Notes: generated from the letters alone by a model not told the origin. A DNA stretch of 64,000 nucleotides from Pollenia angustigena (GCA_930367215.1 OV884059.1:100222718-100286717), one strand, 5' to 3'. Shown: positions 9,382 to 20,590, counted from the first letter of the stretch. A program made the numbers and translations.

Positions 9382-10580
9382 CCCTGATGTTAGGTTAGAA
9401 AAAACTTACGAATGCTAGGTTAATGGACCATTTGGTCCATATAAACAGGTAATGTAAAAAACAAGTATGGGATATCCCTCTTTTGTGTTTTTTTATCAAC
9501 AAAGATAAAATATGTTAAAGACAATTGTGGGATGCTCCGTTTTTGATTTTCGTTGTCAGGAAACACAAATATTTGCAGTTCAGTTTGTGTGTTGTTTTCA
9601 ATAGCTCAAACGTGAACTGTGGGACCGTTGGCAATAACTTCTTCCAATGTCTTACAATTGTCACGAAAAAGTCACCATTGATAAGCAACTTCAAAACCAC
9701 AAAAATATGATACCTTGGTAAGTCTAGGAATGCACAGCCTGAAAAGGGAAACACGTTGTATTGGACTTGCCGGAAGGCTTGTAAGGGCAAAATATAACAG
9801 GCGACATTTTTTGCCACTTTTGAGTTGGTAAAAAACATCAGGAAAGGAAACTTACATATGTTGGGTTTTAAGGTGACGTAGATACTGCTAATCAAATGGT
9901 TGGTTCCTACAGAACAAAACGCAAAACAAATCGATGGCCAAACATTGTATTTGAAAACATACTTGATTTGTCCGCTTTCCAAAATAGACGTTTCATAGGC
10001 TCCAGCTGATCGGAATCGTAGGAGACCAGAATTTTTGCGGAACCTAGCACTTTTCATGGCTAAGGCGTATATGATGAAACGGACAAGATTAGCTCAACAA
10101 GAGTTCTCAGCAAAGAAAATGACTGAAATACGATGACCATGCATATTTCGAATAATAATACTTCTAACTCAGGGACACGAAAGCGTGGAATTTGTAGTTG
10201 CTTTAAGTCTAAGTCTGAGACAAAATGCTCTATTCGCAGCAAGTTTATTTGCAAAACTAACCGAAAAACATTTTGCTCATCATGCAATGAAAATTATTAT
10301 AAACTTAACTAATAAATACTTATTTTTTTTCTTAAATAAATGTAAACAAATCAAAGAAAACCAAAGAAAAAAAATACTATGGACTAAATGGTCCCTTAAC
10401 CTAAGATAAGTAAATTCATATTTTTCTCAGTCCTGTTTTAAGTCAGAACCTTGAATTTTTGTAAAAGCCATTGTTTTATAAAAAGACCACGTGAGCTATA
10501 AAACTAAGTCAGTATATATCAAAAATTACAAAGGAAACAATGCAGAAATTGGACCAAATGGGCTTAACCTTACAGCAGGG
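9382..10580 (+). mobile_element. piggyBac-like element 'c'
   Basis: TTAA at 9378-9381 and 10581-10584. The 16 bp terminal repeats are CCCTGATGTTAGGTTA (left) and CCCTGCTGTAAGGTTA (right, reverse complement). A subterminal GGACCATTTGGTCC lies 27 bp inside the left repeat (9425-9438), and its partner GGACCAAATGGG lies 2 bp inside the right one (10551-10562). This matches the asymmetric internal repeats of piggyBac. A third copy of the motif lies at about 10381-10395. The length of 1199 bp shows that a large part is deleted. Confidence 0.85.
9500..10310 (+). pseudogene. piggyBac transposase C-terminal half (element c)
   Basis: Plus-strand pieces in several frames. Around 9875-9990 one frame gives VDTANQMVGSY, then RTKRKTNRWPNIVFENILDL, the conserved block around the third catalytic aspartate of piggyBac transposases. 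Around 10200-10290 comes a cysteine-rich C-terminal domain with CSCFKSKSETKCS and ICKTNRKTFCSSC. An upstream segment with VNCGTVGNN may be the remains of the VGTVRKN-type block. The N-terminal half and first catalytic region are missing, and stops and frameshifts are frequent: a dead copy. The minus-strand open frame over 9515-10057 is an accidental shadow. Confidence 0.75.
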
Positions 10581-10584
10581 TTAA

Positions 10585-13310
10585 CAGGTCTAGTAACTCT
10601 TCTGGGCTGATAACGCTGTTTTATTTCCAGCTATGATGTTCTCTTTGGACATTGTGGTCACATAGCCCTATTGGCAGCATTGCATTTAAATCACATTCGA
10701 TTTGCATACATTTCACATAACATTTGTAGCACTGGGCTAGTTAAAATCGGTGAAGTTACTGTGTCTCTTTCAGTAAGATAGATTTCCTCTCAAAATACAA
10801 GATACAAATGATGATTAAGCTCTTTTTTCCATTTCCATGGGGACAGTTTGAACATCAGTACCTTTTAGACTTGTAACGTACAATTATTATCAGAACAGTT
10901 TTTTTTTTAATTTAAGGTAATAATTGAGATGTTTTTTTGTGCATGGGTAACCTGAATAGTCATGTTCTAAATAGTAGTTGATAATATTACTTTTAATTTG
11001 ACGACTTTGTTTCTTTAATAAAATGATAATTTAAATACAGCGAAAATTATGATTTGTTTTTATTTTTAACAGAAGAGTTCGAAAAATTCCTTTTCGTGAT
11101 TCTTATGAAATCAAGTTCCTCGTGCTTTCCGCTTTTTAATCTCAAGACTGCAGGCAGAGTAATTGGAATGCATCAAGTTTATAGGAAGAATTAAAGAGGT
11201 AACAAATTTGCTTTTGTTTAATTCGACTTAAGTATCCATTTTCTGAATGCGAACAGTTTTGTTTATATGCAATTTTTCATATTTTAAAACTTTAAAGTTA
11301 ATTTTTATATTAGATGGACTTTATTCTACCAACAGCTTTTCAAGTACATCTATCCAGTTATAATTTCCTTGCATACAAAATCGTTTCCCATTTTATTTTT
11401 TAAACTTCTATTTAAATGTTCAACTATTGACGCTTTTAACTTTTAATATGCATGATAATCCCCCCTATCGTGATTAATTTTTCCTTCGTAATCTTTTCAC
11501 TTTTCCCATGAGATTCATGATGGCATTTTTCCCTTCGAAGGGAATACAAATTTAAAGGAACAAAAATTTAATATTTAGCACTTTCATAAGAGTTTTGAAA
11601 TATGTGTTGTAAAATTCTTTTCCTTGGTCGGGAAGCAAGAAAATTTTAAATGATTTTGAAATCTCAAATCCTGTTTTAGTTTTTTTTTTTTGAATTGAAG
11701 TCTAAAGGGTCCTCGGGGACCAGTTTTTATTTGGTTCGAAGCGATAATTCTTTTGTCACCCGCATAACGCAAGATAATCTATGTTATTTCTGGGTATACA
11801 GCTGATGGAACTTAGATCCAATCGAATTCTTTGCATCAGAAGGAATTACTTCTTCAAATCATGACTTTTTATAGACTGCCATTGAAAGGTTTTTTATGCG
11901 CGATCTTTACACCTTAAGACATTTTTTTTAGTCATACGAACTGTTTTGAATGAACACATTTTGCTCGTAGTCAAACAAATTGTTTCATAATTTTCGTAGA
12001 TTTTCCATTTATAGAGTCTTAATAAATTGGTTTGTTTAAAGTTATTTGCATAAGTTTTAATTGAACTGCAAACATCTTGCCGAAAAACTGTGTAATACTC
12101 TAGAAAGTTAATAAATGATTACGATTTGTAGTTTCCCAATCACTAACTATTTTAACATCTGTACGATTAAAAGTATCTTCCATGGTTTTCCCATAAACAG
12201 CATTGTTAAGATGTTTGAAAAAATCCTTTTCAAACTAATTTTTTTATAAAGTTCTATGGTTAATATATTTTTCAAACACTGTTTAAGAACACTATAATGC
12301 ATTTTATATTTTGTTGTTGGTGTCAAGTCTTTAATTAGCTTTCTATATTTATATTCACAAATAATATAATTTTTCGGAAAAAATGTAAAATCATTATGTG
12401 TTTCATGTCAGTATTCAGAATATTCTAAATCTACATCAAAAATATAACCAATTTGAGACGTTTGCGATAGATAAGCAACATCCAATATTTAAAATGTCTA
12501 CATCACAACTCCATTTAAGTTCTAAATTTGGAAGTTGTTCTGAAATTGCCCTTCCATACCACTGTCAAAGTCTTCTAAATATTTGTTATTTGCTTTAGAA
12601 TATGCTTTAGAATATATACTACGCCTCCCCTAATACCATCTTGTATAAAATTTTATATATTGACATCACTTAGCAGTTCTTACTCTATTTAAGTTGTCCT
12701 TAACAAAGCAACCCATGAAAGCCCCGGTATAATATTGTATAATGTTGCCATGGGTCAAAATAACAAAACATTTTAAAAATATCAGTTAACAGAAAAACAT
12801 CTGTTTTTATTAACTATAATTTTGTGTTTAAAGACCCCACATAAAACCCTCTATCCAAATGTACTTGTACTTACTCTTTGTAGCGGATATGAAAGATTCT
12901 GCCCAGCGACAAATTTCACAACTTTGGAAAAACAAATAATAACAGCTTAAAATATTACAAGGAATTTTTTTATTTTGATTATGATCATTTTATTTATTTC
13001 ATATACATATGTATGTGTTGCCGCTACAGAGACTTCTAGTCTTGAGATAAAGTTAAGAAAATGTAAATTACTACATACATAATAGGTAGCACATTCTGTT
13101 CAATCATACGTTATAATAACATTTTTTAAGAATCCATTTCAGCCCCTTAGAAGTTTTAATCGGTCTTCTTAATCCTTCGTTCAGACTTCTCATATAATCG
13201 GCCACGTTTTAGAAATCGATTGAAATATTTAGTTAAATTTTTTTAAATGCTCGTAGTTGTCCTCGATTTAAATAGTTGTTATGGTAAAGGCAAGTGCTAA
13301 GTAAAACGAA
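10585..13310. other. 2.7 kb AT-rich intergenic region
   Basis: No gene, element end or repeat could be supported here, apart from homopolymer runs and short scattered open frames without recognisable motifs. It lies downstream of ionotropic receptor gene 1 and must hold that gene's 3' UTR and polyadenylation site. Confidence 0.5.
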
Positions 13311-15146
13311 TTATTTTGATGAACTTTTAAAACATGAACACTTACAAGCTTTGTTTGATTTTAAGTTGGCTCTAATTCGATTTCCTGCACAAGGGCTGAT
13401 TTTCTTAACATATTTAGCATATAACAACTCCAGTATAAATGCAGTTAGAGATAAACACATACCGAATAAAAAAAAAAAAAATAAATTCTTAAAATAATTA
13501 AAATCTAATAGCTCATCGCTGCTTTCAGATTCTTCAAAGATACGAATTTCTCCACTTAGCATGCCATCGAAGTTAGTACCTTCTATTAATTTTGCTGCAA
13601 TACCTGATTCCATTATATATTTCAAATAACGATTGAATAACTGGAGATAAGGCAAGTCTCGCCGTGCGGTAAAATACTCCTGCATTATCTTTATTGCTTC
13701 ATTGATTTTATACAAACGAGGAACTTTTAGATTTCGCTGCTGAAAGAATACAAAATCCACTTTATTTTCCAAGGCCGAGAAAAGGTATGAATTATTTAGG
13801 TCACGGTGGGCTTGTAAAATTTCTCTTACACCAACAATTTTTGCATTTTTGATTATAAATTCTCGTATACTATACTGATCTACAAAATTATAATCAACAT
13901 CAGATATCAGAAATTTATATGATGATTTGTTTAAATCCTCCAATTTTTCTATTTTCGCTTCATAAACATCTTGCACGAATAGGGTGGATAATTTGGCCAA
14001 ATACAAATTGGTCAAAATGAAACCAATAATGAACATTAGAAAATAAACTAGTTTGTGCACAAAAGCTTCGATTTTAAAATTTGCGTGATATTGACAGATG
14101 AAGACGGCCAAAACATACAAAGCGGATTTGCTAGCATCCATTTCATTCTTATAGCGTTGTCGGTAGTGAATAAAACAAACTGCCAAAACACAATATAACA
14201 GCAGTAGCAGAATACAAGTCCAGGTGGCAGCAGTGAAGGGATGTAGAAAATATTCAGTTCTTGACAGGGGTGGGGGATAAGGTGCCACAACAATAACGTT
14301 CATATTAAACATAACATCGGTACTGCTACCAACCAAACGGTCGTAAAAATACAATCCAAGAGGTATTATATCAAAAGTTTTGTTATTCACACCTAGTATA
14401 AGTTTATCATAATCCAAGGTTGTATTATAACCTTGAACATGCATTAATCGGAAGTTATGGTATTGTGCAAACATTTTAATCATTTTATATAAATATCCAG
14501 TAATTATTGTTTTTTCAGAACGGTCTTGAAAAGAATAGCAACGAGGAGGAACTGAAATAATCGGTACTTTTAAGGGATATTGTTGAAAATCTTGTACTTC
14601 TTTTCTATCGACATACTCTGTTATATGGTTGATACGATAAATTGCTATGTTGGGCACTGGTTGGTAGCTAAATAATCCTCCATCTGTGTAATACAAAACA
14701 TTCGTATAGCCAGCAAACCAGTTTTTGTCTGCTAAACTCCACAAGTCTGTCATGCTGGCATCCGGAATAATCCATAAAATATGGATATATTGAGAATGTT
14801 TTAACAGTTCTTCGACGATTTCATAGACTTTATTTAAAGATGAAAATTTTAAATACACTACAGTGAGAAGCTGGTCGCGATATAATGTCTTGATGTTTGT
14901 GTCAAATTTCTTAGTTATTAATAGTACAGGCAAACTCAATGATTTCAGCGCATCTTCAATTTCCTCTTTAAAGTCTAGAGTGACCACAGCATTCCATTTT
15001 ACATTGAGTTTCTGATTTAATTCGTTGATGATGCGTAAAGGAAAATTAGGTTCATTTCTATTTTCAGGTGGAGTTAATTTAGCAATGGAAATTCTTACAA
15101 TTACAAATAAAATAATGAATTTGTAAAATTGCATTTTAATGTTCAT
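13311..15146 (-). CDS. Divergent ionotropic receptor 1 (chemosensory IR)
   Basis: Intronless gene for a 611-residue membrane receptor of the insect ionotropic receptor family, ligand-gated cation channels related to ionotropic glutamate receptors and mostly expressed in chemosensory neurons. The ATG at 15146 is the first in frame; the frame stays open further upstream only from a GTG. A hydrophobic signal peptide spans residues 9-22 (FIILFVIVRISIA). The S1 half of the binding domain is at about 194-298 (ISVPPRCYSF). Three membrane segments lie at about 308-327, 341-355 (pore side) and 363-385, then S2 (about 389-548) and a last membrane helix at about 553-576. Length, lack of introns and high divergence suggest the fly-expanded IR20a-type clade (inference). 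It is a clear paralog of the gene at 31401-33185, about 80% identical by eye. The C-terminus has a 25-residue, cysteine-containing extension (KACKCSCF) that the paralog lacks. Confidence 0.88.
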   Translation of the reverse strand: MNIKMQFYKFIILFVIVRISIAKLTPPENRNEPNFPLRIINELNQKLNVKWNAVVTLDFKEEIEDALKSLSLPVLLITKKFDTNIKTLYRDQLLTVVYLKFSSLNKVYEIVEELLKHSQYIHILWIIPDASMTDLWSLADKNWFAGYTNVLYYTDGGLFSYQPVPNIAIYRINHITEYVDRKEVQDFQQYPLKVPIISVPPRCYSFQDRSEKTIITGYLYKMIKMFAQYHNFRLMHVQGYNTTLDYDKLILGVNNKTFDIIPLGLYFYDRLVGSSTDVMFNMNVIVVAPYPPPLSRTEYFLHPFTAATWTCILLLLLYCVLAVCFIHYRQRYKNEMDASKSALYVLAVFICQYHANFKIEAFVHKLVYFLMFIIGFILTNLYLAKLSTLFVQDVYEAKIEKLEDLNKSSYKFLISDVDYNFVDQYSIREFIIKNAKIVGVREILQAHRDLNNSYLFSALENKVDFVFFQQRNLKVPRLYKINEAIKIMQEYFTARRDLPYLQLFNRYLKYIMESGIAAKLIEGTNFDGMLSGEIRIFEESESSDELLDFNYFKNLFFFFLFGMCLSLTAFILELLYAKYVKKISPCAGNRIRANLKSNKACKCSCFKSSSK

Positions 15147-15671
15147 TCTTTTTTTCGAATTTATTTCTTTTAAACCTCTGTGCAGTTTGCAAATAAAACT
15201 TGTAGTTTTTTTTATTACTTGAGCCTTTAAAAAGATTAAAGGACTTGACGGTGTCACGCTTTGTTAAAAATCAAAATTTTAAATTAAAAGTCGGTTTAAT
15301 AATTCTCCTTTTTTAAGTTTTTGCAAGCGATTGCACCTTTTTTGAGTAACAGCTTCTGTTTTTGGATCTACAAATTTATTTTGTTCTTGTAATTGAATAT
15401 TGTTGAAATGGTTTTTTTCAATTTTTTTTTTTTAACAATATTTTCTGTTTTAATGTTTTCTGTTTCTGTAATTGTTGTTCACTTGTTCACTGTTTTGAAT
15501 TGACTGTGTTCAAATTATTATTTTTATTTACTTTTATTAGAGTCCTTTATGTAAAGGAAGTTTTTTAATGGAACAATTTGGCAATTAAAACTAATACAAT
15601 GTATTTACAACAATTTAACAATATTAATATGTACAACAATTTCACTTAAATAAAACAATATTCATATATAT
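15147..15671 (-). promoter_or_regulatory. Upstream region of receptor 1, shared with receptor 2
   Basis: This region is the inverted counterpart of about 30915-31400, upstream of the second receptor. Alignment by eye runs from the coding start to about 15670, with blocks such as TTAAGTGAAATTGTTGTACA, AACTCAAAAAAGGTGCA and CACAGTCAATTCAAAACAGT. At the position of receptor 2's TATAAAAG the copy here reads AATAAAAG. It was duplicated with the gene and probably holds the promoter and 5' UTR. The outer limit coincides with a solo LTR insertion. Confidence 0.6.
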
Positions 15672-15949
15672 TGTTACGAAAGTAACTTTAGTTAGTTGTA
15701 ATTATTGTTTAAGAATAAGTTGTAATTATTATTTATCTTGTATGTCTTTGTTATTAAGTATTTGTTAGTTATTTTATTACTTTACATTGTTATTAAAAAT
15801 TGTTATAATTTAGTACACTTCAATCCCAATGTGAAGAAAGAACTATAAATGACCGTTAAAAAAGCTTTAGTATAAGTGGTGAAATTATGTCAACATAAGT
15901 GCCGCCACCAATCATATTTGACTATAGAGTGGTGAATAAGTAAAGCCTC

Positions 15950-15982
15950 GAACCTTCGAGAAATATTTCGAATGTTCTAGAT
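15950..15982 (+). promoter_or_regulatory. Heat-shock-element-like array in the solo LTR
   Basis: Reads GAAccTTCgaGAA (15950-15962), a perfect three-unit HSE, followed by TTC at 15967 and GAAtgTTC (15970-15977). It lies about 20-45 bp upstream of the LTR TATA box, the arrangement of fly heat-shock promoters. The motif is seen in the sequence; the function is inferred. Confidence 0.6.
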
Positions 15983-15995
15983 GGCTGAATTACAG

Positions 15996-16003
15996 TATAA
16001 ATA
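15996..16003 (+). promoter_or_regulatory. TATA box of the solo LTR
   Basis: TATAAATA, followed about 35 bp downstream by a TCAGACT initiator-like site (16038). Confidence 0.6.
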
Positions 16004-16293
16004 CTTGCGGCGGCTAGCATCAAAAAACAGTATTAGTTCAGACTTTGCCAAGTTAAGAGCGCATCACGCGGAGAAAACTATAAAACATTGTAGTGTGTTG
16101 ATAACAATAGTGATTTGTAAATAAAGCTATAAATAACGGTTGTTAAAGTGACTAAGTTCTTAATAAATAAGTGTTATACATTAAACTGTTGTGTTTGTTT
16201 AGTTTTATTTAAATTGCAATCAACGAACTCGAAACGGTTTATTATAAAGGAAATAAACCAAAACGTTATTGAAAGTCAGTAACGTAACAATAT

Positions 16294-17304
16294 TGATGCC
16301 AGAAAAGCAAAGCGACAAAATTCTTAATATGAAAGTTTAAGCATTATTTTATTTAAACTTTCCTTACGATGGTTAAGAGAGTGTTTGTGTGGTAGTGTTT
16401 GTGCTCATTTACTACAATGACGTTCTTGCGCAGAAAAAGAACGTTTTTAAAATTGAAATGCGCTTTCTTGTTGTCTTTGTTTCAAGTAGTTCGTGTATTC
16501 AATTAATTTTTTTATTTTATATTATTTTTTTTATAACAGCTAAATAAATTTCTCTTTTTAAGCTTTTAAATCTGCGATGGGAAAATTCAGGGCTCTGCGT
16601 TTTCTCTTTTATTTCGTAGGTGTACACACACATTGCTTTTATTTTAACGGTGAAAAATAATTCTTTTATATGGATTTTTGGTTTTTAACTCACAAAATAT
16701 AACTTTTATAAAGGAACTTTTTTGATATCACTTATAACTTTTGCGGTCCCTGTGTTATATAAAGATAAACATACGTACTATATAAAATTAAAAGTAAAAA
16801 CTTTACATTAAATATTTCATTTAATTCATCACACATAGAGATCACAGTAAATTATTTAATAACATGCTGCAAATATTAGTTATACATTTCATAAGAATAA
16901 CTTTTATTTCCATTAACGTTATCTATAAAAATAAAACAGGCATCTAAAATGGTTTCAAATCGAATTTAATATAATTTGTTTAATAAACTTCTTATACAAA
17001 GGAAATAATTTTTTGAATAAGGGAGCATATCTTTTGTTGCATTCGAATAAGTTATACACGTGTTGCTTTTAAAAGGGAGTACAAGTTATAACATTGTTTT
17101 ATTAGAATAAATGTTTGCTAATCAATATGTAATTAAATGTTTCCTTCTATCATTCGAATAAAATTAAATAAAAATGGTTTTTGAAGAATAATCTGCAAGA
17201 CTGGTTTGCACTGCAAATAACAGATAAGTCTGTACACTAGGCAACGCTGGATATATGGTCATTGCTAGAGCTACCAGTAAAAAAAATTGTTACAAAATTA
17301 CAGC
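16294..17304. other. AT-rich intergenic stretch
   Basis: Low-complexity sequence. No element ends or coding motifs were recognised. Confidence 0.5.
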
Positions 17305-17678
17305 TCCTTGCGGTAAATTTGTGTCAATTGTTCCAACAGACTGGTTCTGGGATTTGTGAAAATAAAACCAGTACAAAAAGAAAGAACTCATGCCCAGTGA
17401 AAGGAGATCCAATCATTTAACTGGTTCCTAATGAAAAAAAAGGTAGTGAAAGTAATGAATTACAGTACAGTCTTCACCGGCGCTGTGACATATTTTTTTG
17501 GGACTAATTCTAGGACTTGTTTTTTTAAAATAATACTACATTGTATTGAGATACATAATACTATATTGTAGTAACTGGCACTAAACACGTTCATTGAGAA
17601 TAGATGCCTGACTGGTCACATGGTGTCAATTGACCCCCAATGACAACCCCGTGTAAAAGTTATAGGTCTTATTCATAT

Positions 17679-19388
17679 CAGACAACTGCAACAATACATA
17701 ATACTTGCGAGCGCACTCGCTGTTTACTAAATCATTTTTAGTCTCGAATACTTCTAAGCACTCGCTTTTACTGATATTTTGGCTCGTTGGCTCGTTCTTC
17801 ATACAAAGTGAGCTTCATGCAAGAAATATTACACAATTACTTTTTACTTGTACATGTGTTTACTACATAAAGTAGTAAGAGCCCAGAAAAAAGTATGAAC
17901 AATATCACAACCACTCAAAGCAAAGTTTCGTGTTTTTTCTATTTTCATATTCGGTAACTTCTTTGTATTTAACTTACACGACTTAGATGTTACGACCAGC
18001 TCGTAACAACAACATTCACGGCATATTCATTTAGTATATGCTCGTATATTTAAAATTCATCATTAAGTGAAAACATGGCTGCCAGATTTTATAATTTGTC
18101 ATAGGTTAGACGACTTTAGGCGTTTAAATGATTCAGTGTATGTTTTGCTATTTATTTTATGTATGTAAACTAGTAATGCTTTTTTAAAGTATTTTATTTA
18201 TTATTATCTATAAGATTACATTTTTACATACATTAAATTAAAAATTACATTTCAAGTTTATGAAAAAAGAAACCAAATTTAATTCAAACTTATTTGTTAT
18301 AAAATAACAAAAATCTTTTAAGGTAATATTTTGTGGAAAATTTTTAAAAAAATGGATTTAAAAACAATAAACTATCCAATAAATTCGGCCTTAACCTGCT
18401 TCGCTTTTCAGTTAGAATATTACCCGCTAATGAAAAGGCACGTTCCGATGCAACACTGTTTGCCGGTATTGAGTGTACATGCTGAGCGAATTTGCATAAC
18501 TGAGGATAATATTTTTCATTTTTGCGCCACCACTGCAATAAATCAAAGTCATCAGTCATAATTACTGCTTCTCTACTATCTTTTTCTACTTCATTATTTA
18601 TGGATTCTTGGAATGAGTTTGAATGTTACCGTTAATAAAGAGCGCACTCAGCCATTTAAAAAAATGTTCTTATGTGCATCTTAAGCATCATAGAATATAA
18701 TTGTGTGTTTTTCAGAAAATTTGTTGTCAAAAATGTATTAATTATAAAAAGTAAATTCTGTGTCTACGTCGCACAATGAAATAACGGACTGCGCTGCGTT
18801 GCCATTGGACAAAATTTTTGTAAAAATATTTACATATAAATGAAATTGACGTATGAAAAAATTGTGATTCATAAGCCTCCCGCATTCGTTATATATTTTA
18901 ATTAAAATTTTCCACGAAAACTTTTCTTATAATAACTTTTAAATTCATTTTATTTCATAATGAATTTAGCCCTACATGTTTACTTAAATATACGATCATT
19001 GATATTTTCCTAAGCCATCTGGCAACGCTGCTTTAAGTATTACTACAAATGACGACTACTGCGAGTAAACACTTGTGAACTCAGGCAATTATAACTCTAG
19101 GTCAGCGAAGAGCAGATATAGAACATTGAATAAAAGAGAGAAAATTAGTTGATTTATCAGAAGTACGAATGCTATTGCCGAATGTTGAAAAAATAAATTT
19201 ACGAAGCAATACAAAACAGAACTCATATAAATTTCATTGCGTTTACTAAAGGCTCGTATGTTGCAAACACAATTTCTTACGAGCTGGGCGAGCACATACA
19301 AAAGCAATAGGCTGTATTAACTACACCGCAACTCGTTTTAAGGCGAGTATCATAAATCATAAAAACGGGTGCTCGTTGCAGTTCTCTG
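17679..19388 (-). mobile_element. hAT transposon, decayed, 8 bp target duplication
   Basis: Ends CAGACAACTGCAAC (left) and CAGAGAACTGCAAC (reverse complement of right), with a perfect 8 bp duplication ATTCATAT at 17671-17678 and 19389-19396. The duplication fits the nTnnnnAn preference of Ac-type hATs. Subterminal regions are rich in GCTCG and GAGCA words. It contains one recognisable transposase piece. The empty site is preserved at about 56905-56930 in the other R2 copy. Confidence 0.9.
18344..18559 (-). pseudogene. hAT transposase C-terminal dimerisation domain
   Basis: A 71-codon minus-strand frame gives the hAT family C-terminal dimerisation region: LLQWWRKNEKYYPQLCKFAQ, then SIPANSVASERAFSLAGNIL and TEKRSRLRPNLLDSLLFLN. 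The WW motif, the SVASERAFS block and the KRSRL segment are all typical. The catalytic core upstream (18560-19300) is unreadable, so only this domain survives. Confidence 0.85.
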
Positions 19389-19552
19389 ATTCATATAAAG
19401 TGTTAGAACTAGAACCGGTCTCTAAAAACAAAGACCTATCACGGGACTACTTCGGTATCAGTTCGCTTCCTTCTAGAGCTGTTATAAAAGTTATCGATGT
19501 CAAATTGTATATATATGTTAACATTTATATAGAAGTATGGCATTAACCCTTG

Positions 19553-19600
19553 TGTTAATACCCGGGTACCGGGGTACCCACCTAGGTATATTTACATAAA
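19553..19600 (+). mobile_element. Possible 5' end of a piggyBac-type element 'f'
   Basis: TTAACCCTTGTG followed by ACCCGGGTACCGGGGTACCC resembles the left end of element b (TTAACCCTTATG, then GGTACCCGGGTA). It starts exactly where similarity to the R2 copy at 4.58 kb stops. No matching right end was found before the dispersed repeat at 19803. Confidence 0.4.
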
Positions 19601-19802
19601 AAAATGTATTAAGAATTAAATATTTTAAACAAGCTTCTGAATCGTCGTTATTTAACTTAAAAAAAAGCGAATTCAGATTATAGATTTATTTTGTTGCTTT
19701 AATACTGAAAACAATTTGCTTCATTTAGTGTATTTTTCATCAATGAAAAGAAGAATAAAGTCTTTTTTATTTTCTGCAAACTACTTCCCTATAATTTTGG
19801 AG

Positions 19803-20590
19803 AAAAAACATTGTTGAATCCTATAAATCTACATTAACGTCGAGGGCTGGATAAAAATCTAAAAGTCTTTCGAAAGTTTGGTGGGAGAAGAACTGCTTGG
19901 TAAAAAACGCCAACTATTATCGTCTTGTCACATTTTCTCCCTATGGAATTTGCTAGAGTAGGATTAATTACATTGGAATCAATGGACACTTGGAAGTAAC
20001 AAAACTTTTTCAGTTAATTAGCGATCTCATTTTAATAACTCCTCATTAATATGGTAAATGTGTTCGACAAAGCAAGAAGATTTAATTAGCAAAATAAAAG
20101 TTAAATTTAAAGTTAACAAACAAATAAAACCCAGAAAAGAAACAAATTATTCGTAAAGAAGCTAAAAAAATCAAAAGTAATAAGAATTTAAAGCTCGGTA
20201 TGTTGATGTGTTTAATAGAAAAGACAAAAAAAAAAAAACGTAAAACAAAATTAAAAAAAGGAAAAACCTAAAAAAAATTTTATGTTCATCATTGCAGAGT
20301 GGCTCGGCGTAAATTTTGAAAAGTGGTTTATGAAATTAAGAAAACAAAAATTAACGTCACGAAATTAGTGCTGGGAAACTATCGATAGTCTTAAAATATC
20401 GAAAATATCGATAGGAAAAATACCGATATTATAATTATTTAAAATGCAGCTATGAAAACATGGTACAGCAGCTTAAATCACAGCTTTTCTGCAATGTAGA
20501 ACATTATATTATTATCAATGTTAACCAAAGGTTAAGCAAAAAGTATGTGAAATATTGAGGGAATAAAATTATTCTAAAAATGCTTAAAAA
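19803..20590. repeat. Dispersed repeat, copy 2
   Basis: Near-identical partner of 1-676, about 125 bp longer because copy 1 has a deletion at 20395-20518. The extra piece contains TATCGATA at 20406-20413 and a segment with AAAATGCAGCTATG. No coding potential. Confidence 0.85.

Larger units (their letters stand above)
15672..16289 (+). mobile_element. Solo LTR of an LTR retrotransposon, ATAT target duplication
   Basis: 618 bp beginning TGTTACG and ending CGTAACA, the TG...CA ends of an LTR, flanked by a perfect 4 bp duplication ATAT (15668-15671 and 16290-16293). 4 bp duplications suit Gypsy-type elements. Inside are a TATA box (15996-16003), AATAAA-type signals around 16120 and, upstream of the TATA box, a run of heat-shock-element units. 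No internal retroviral genes remain, so this is the product of LTR-LTR recombination. It sits about 525 bp upstream of receptor 1, transcribed in the opposite direction. Confidence 0.85.
17305..19550 (-). repeat. R2 dispersed repeat, copy interrupted by a hAT
   Basis: After removing 17679-19388 and one target duplication, this block aligns inverted with 56830-58955 minus the LINE there. Markers: GACTGTACTGTAATTCATTA (17468 region versus 57033), CTTTCACTGG-type blocks, CAAATCCCAG and AATTGACACAAATTT. Both copies can encode the same short peptide GKFVSIVPTD on the R2 minus or plus strand, hinting at a captured coding fragment. The parent element is not recognised. Confidence 0.75.

Noticed and set aside
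9515..10057. 180-codon minus-strand open frame
   Set aside because: It lies opposite the piggyBac 'c' transposase relic, whose conserved motifs are on the plus strand. It is an accidental shadow.
14048..14293. 81-codon minus-strand frame within receptor 1, with an equivalent frame in receptor 2 (32272-32529)
   Set aside because: Both are the same shifted frame of the receptor membrane region. They are conserved only because the paralogs are.
15147..15257. Longer receptor 1 starting at 15257
   Set aside because: The upstream codon is GTG and no ATG occurs before 15146. The paralog's conserved start and the signal peptide support 15146.
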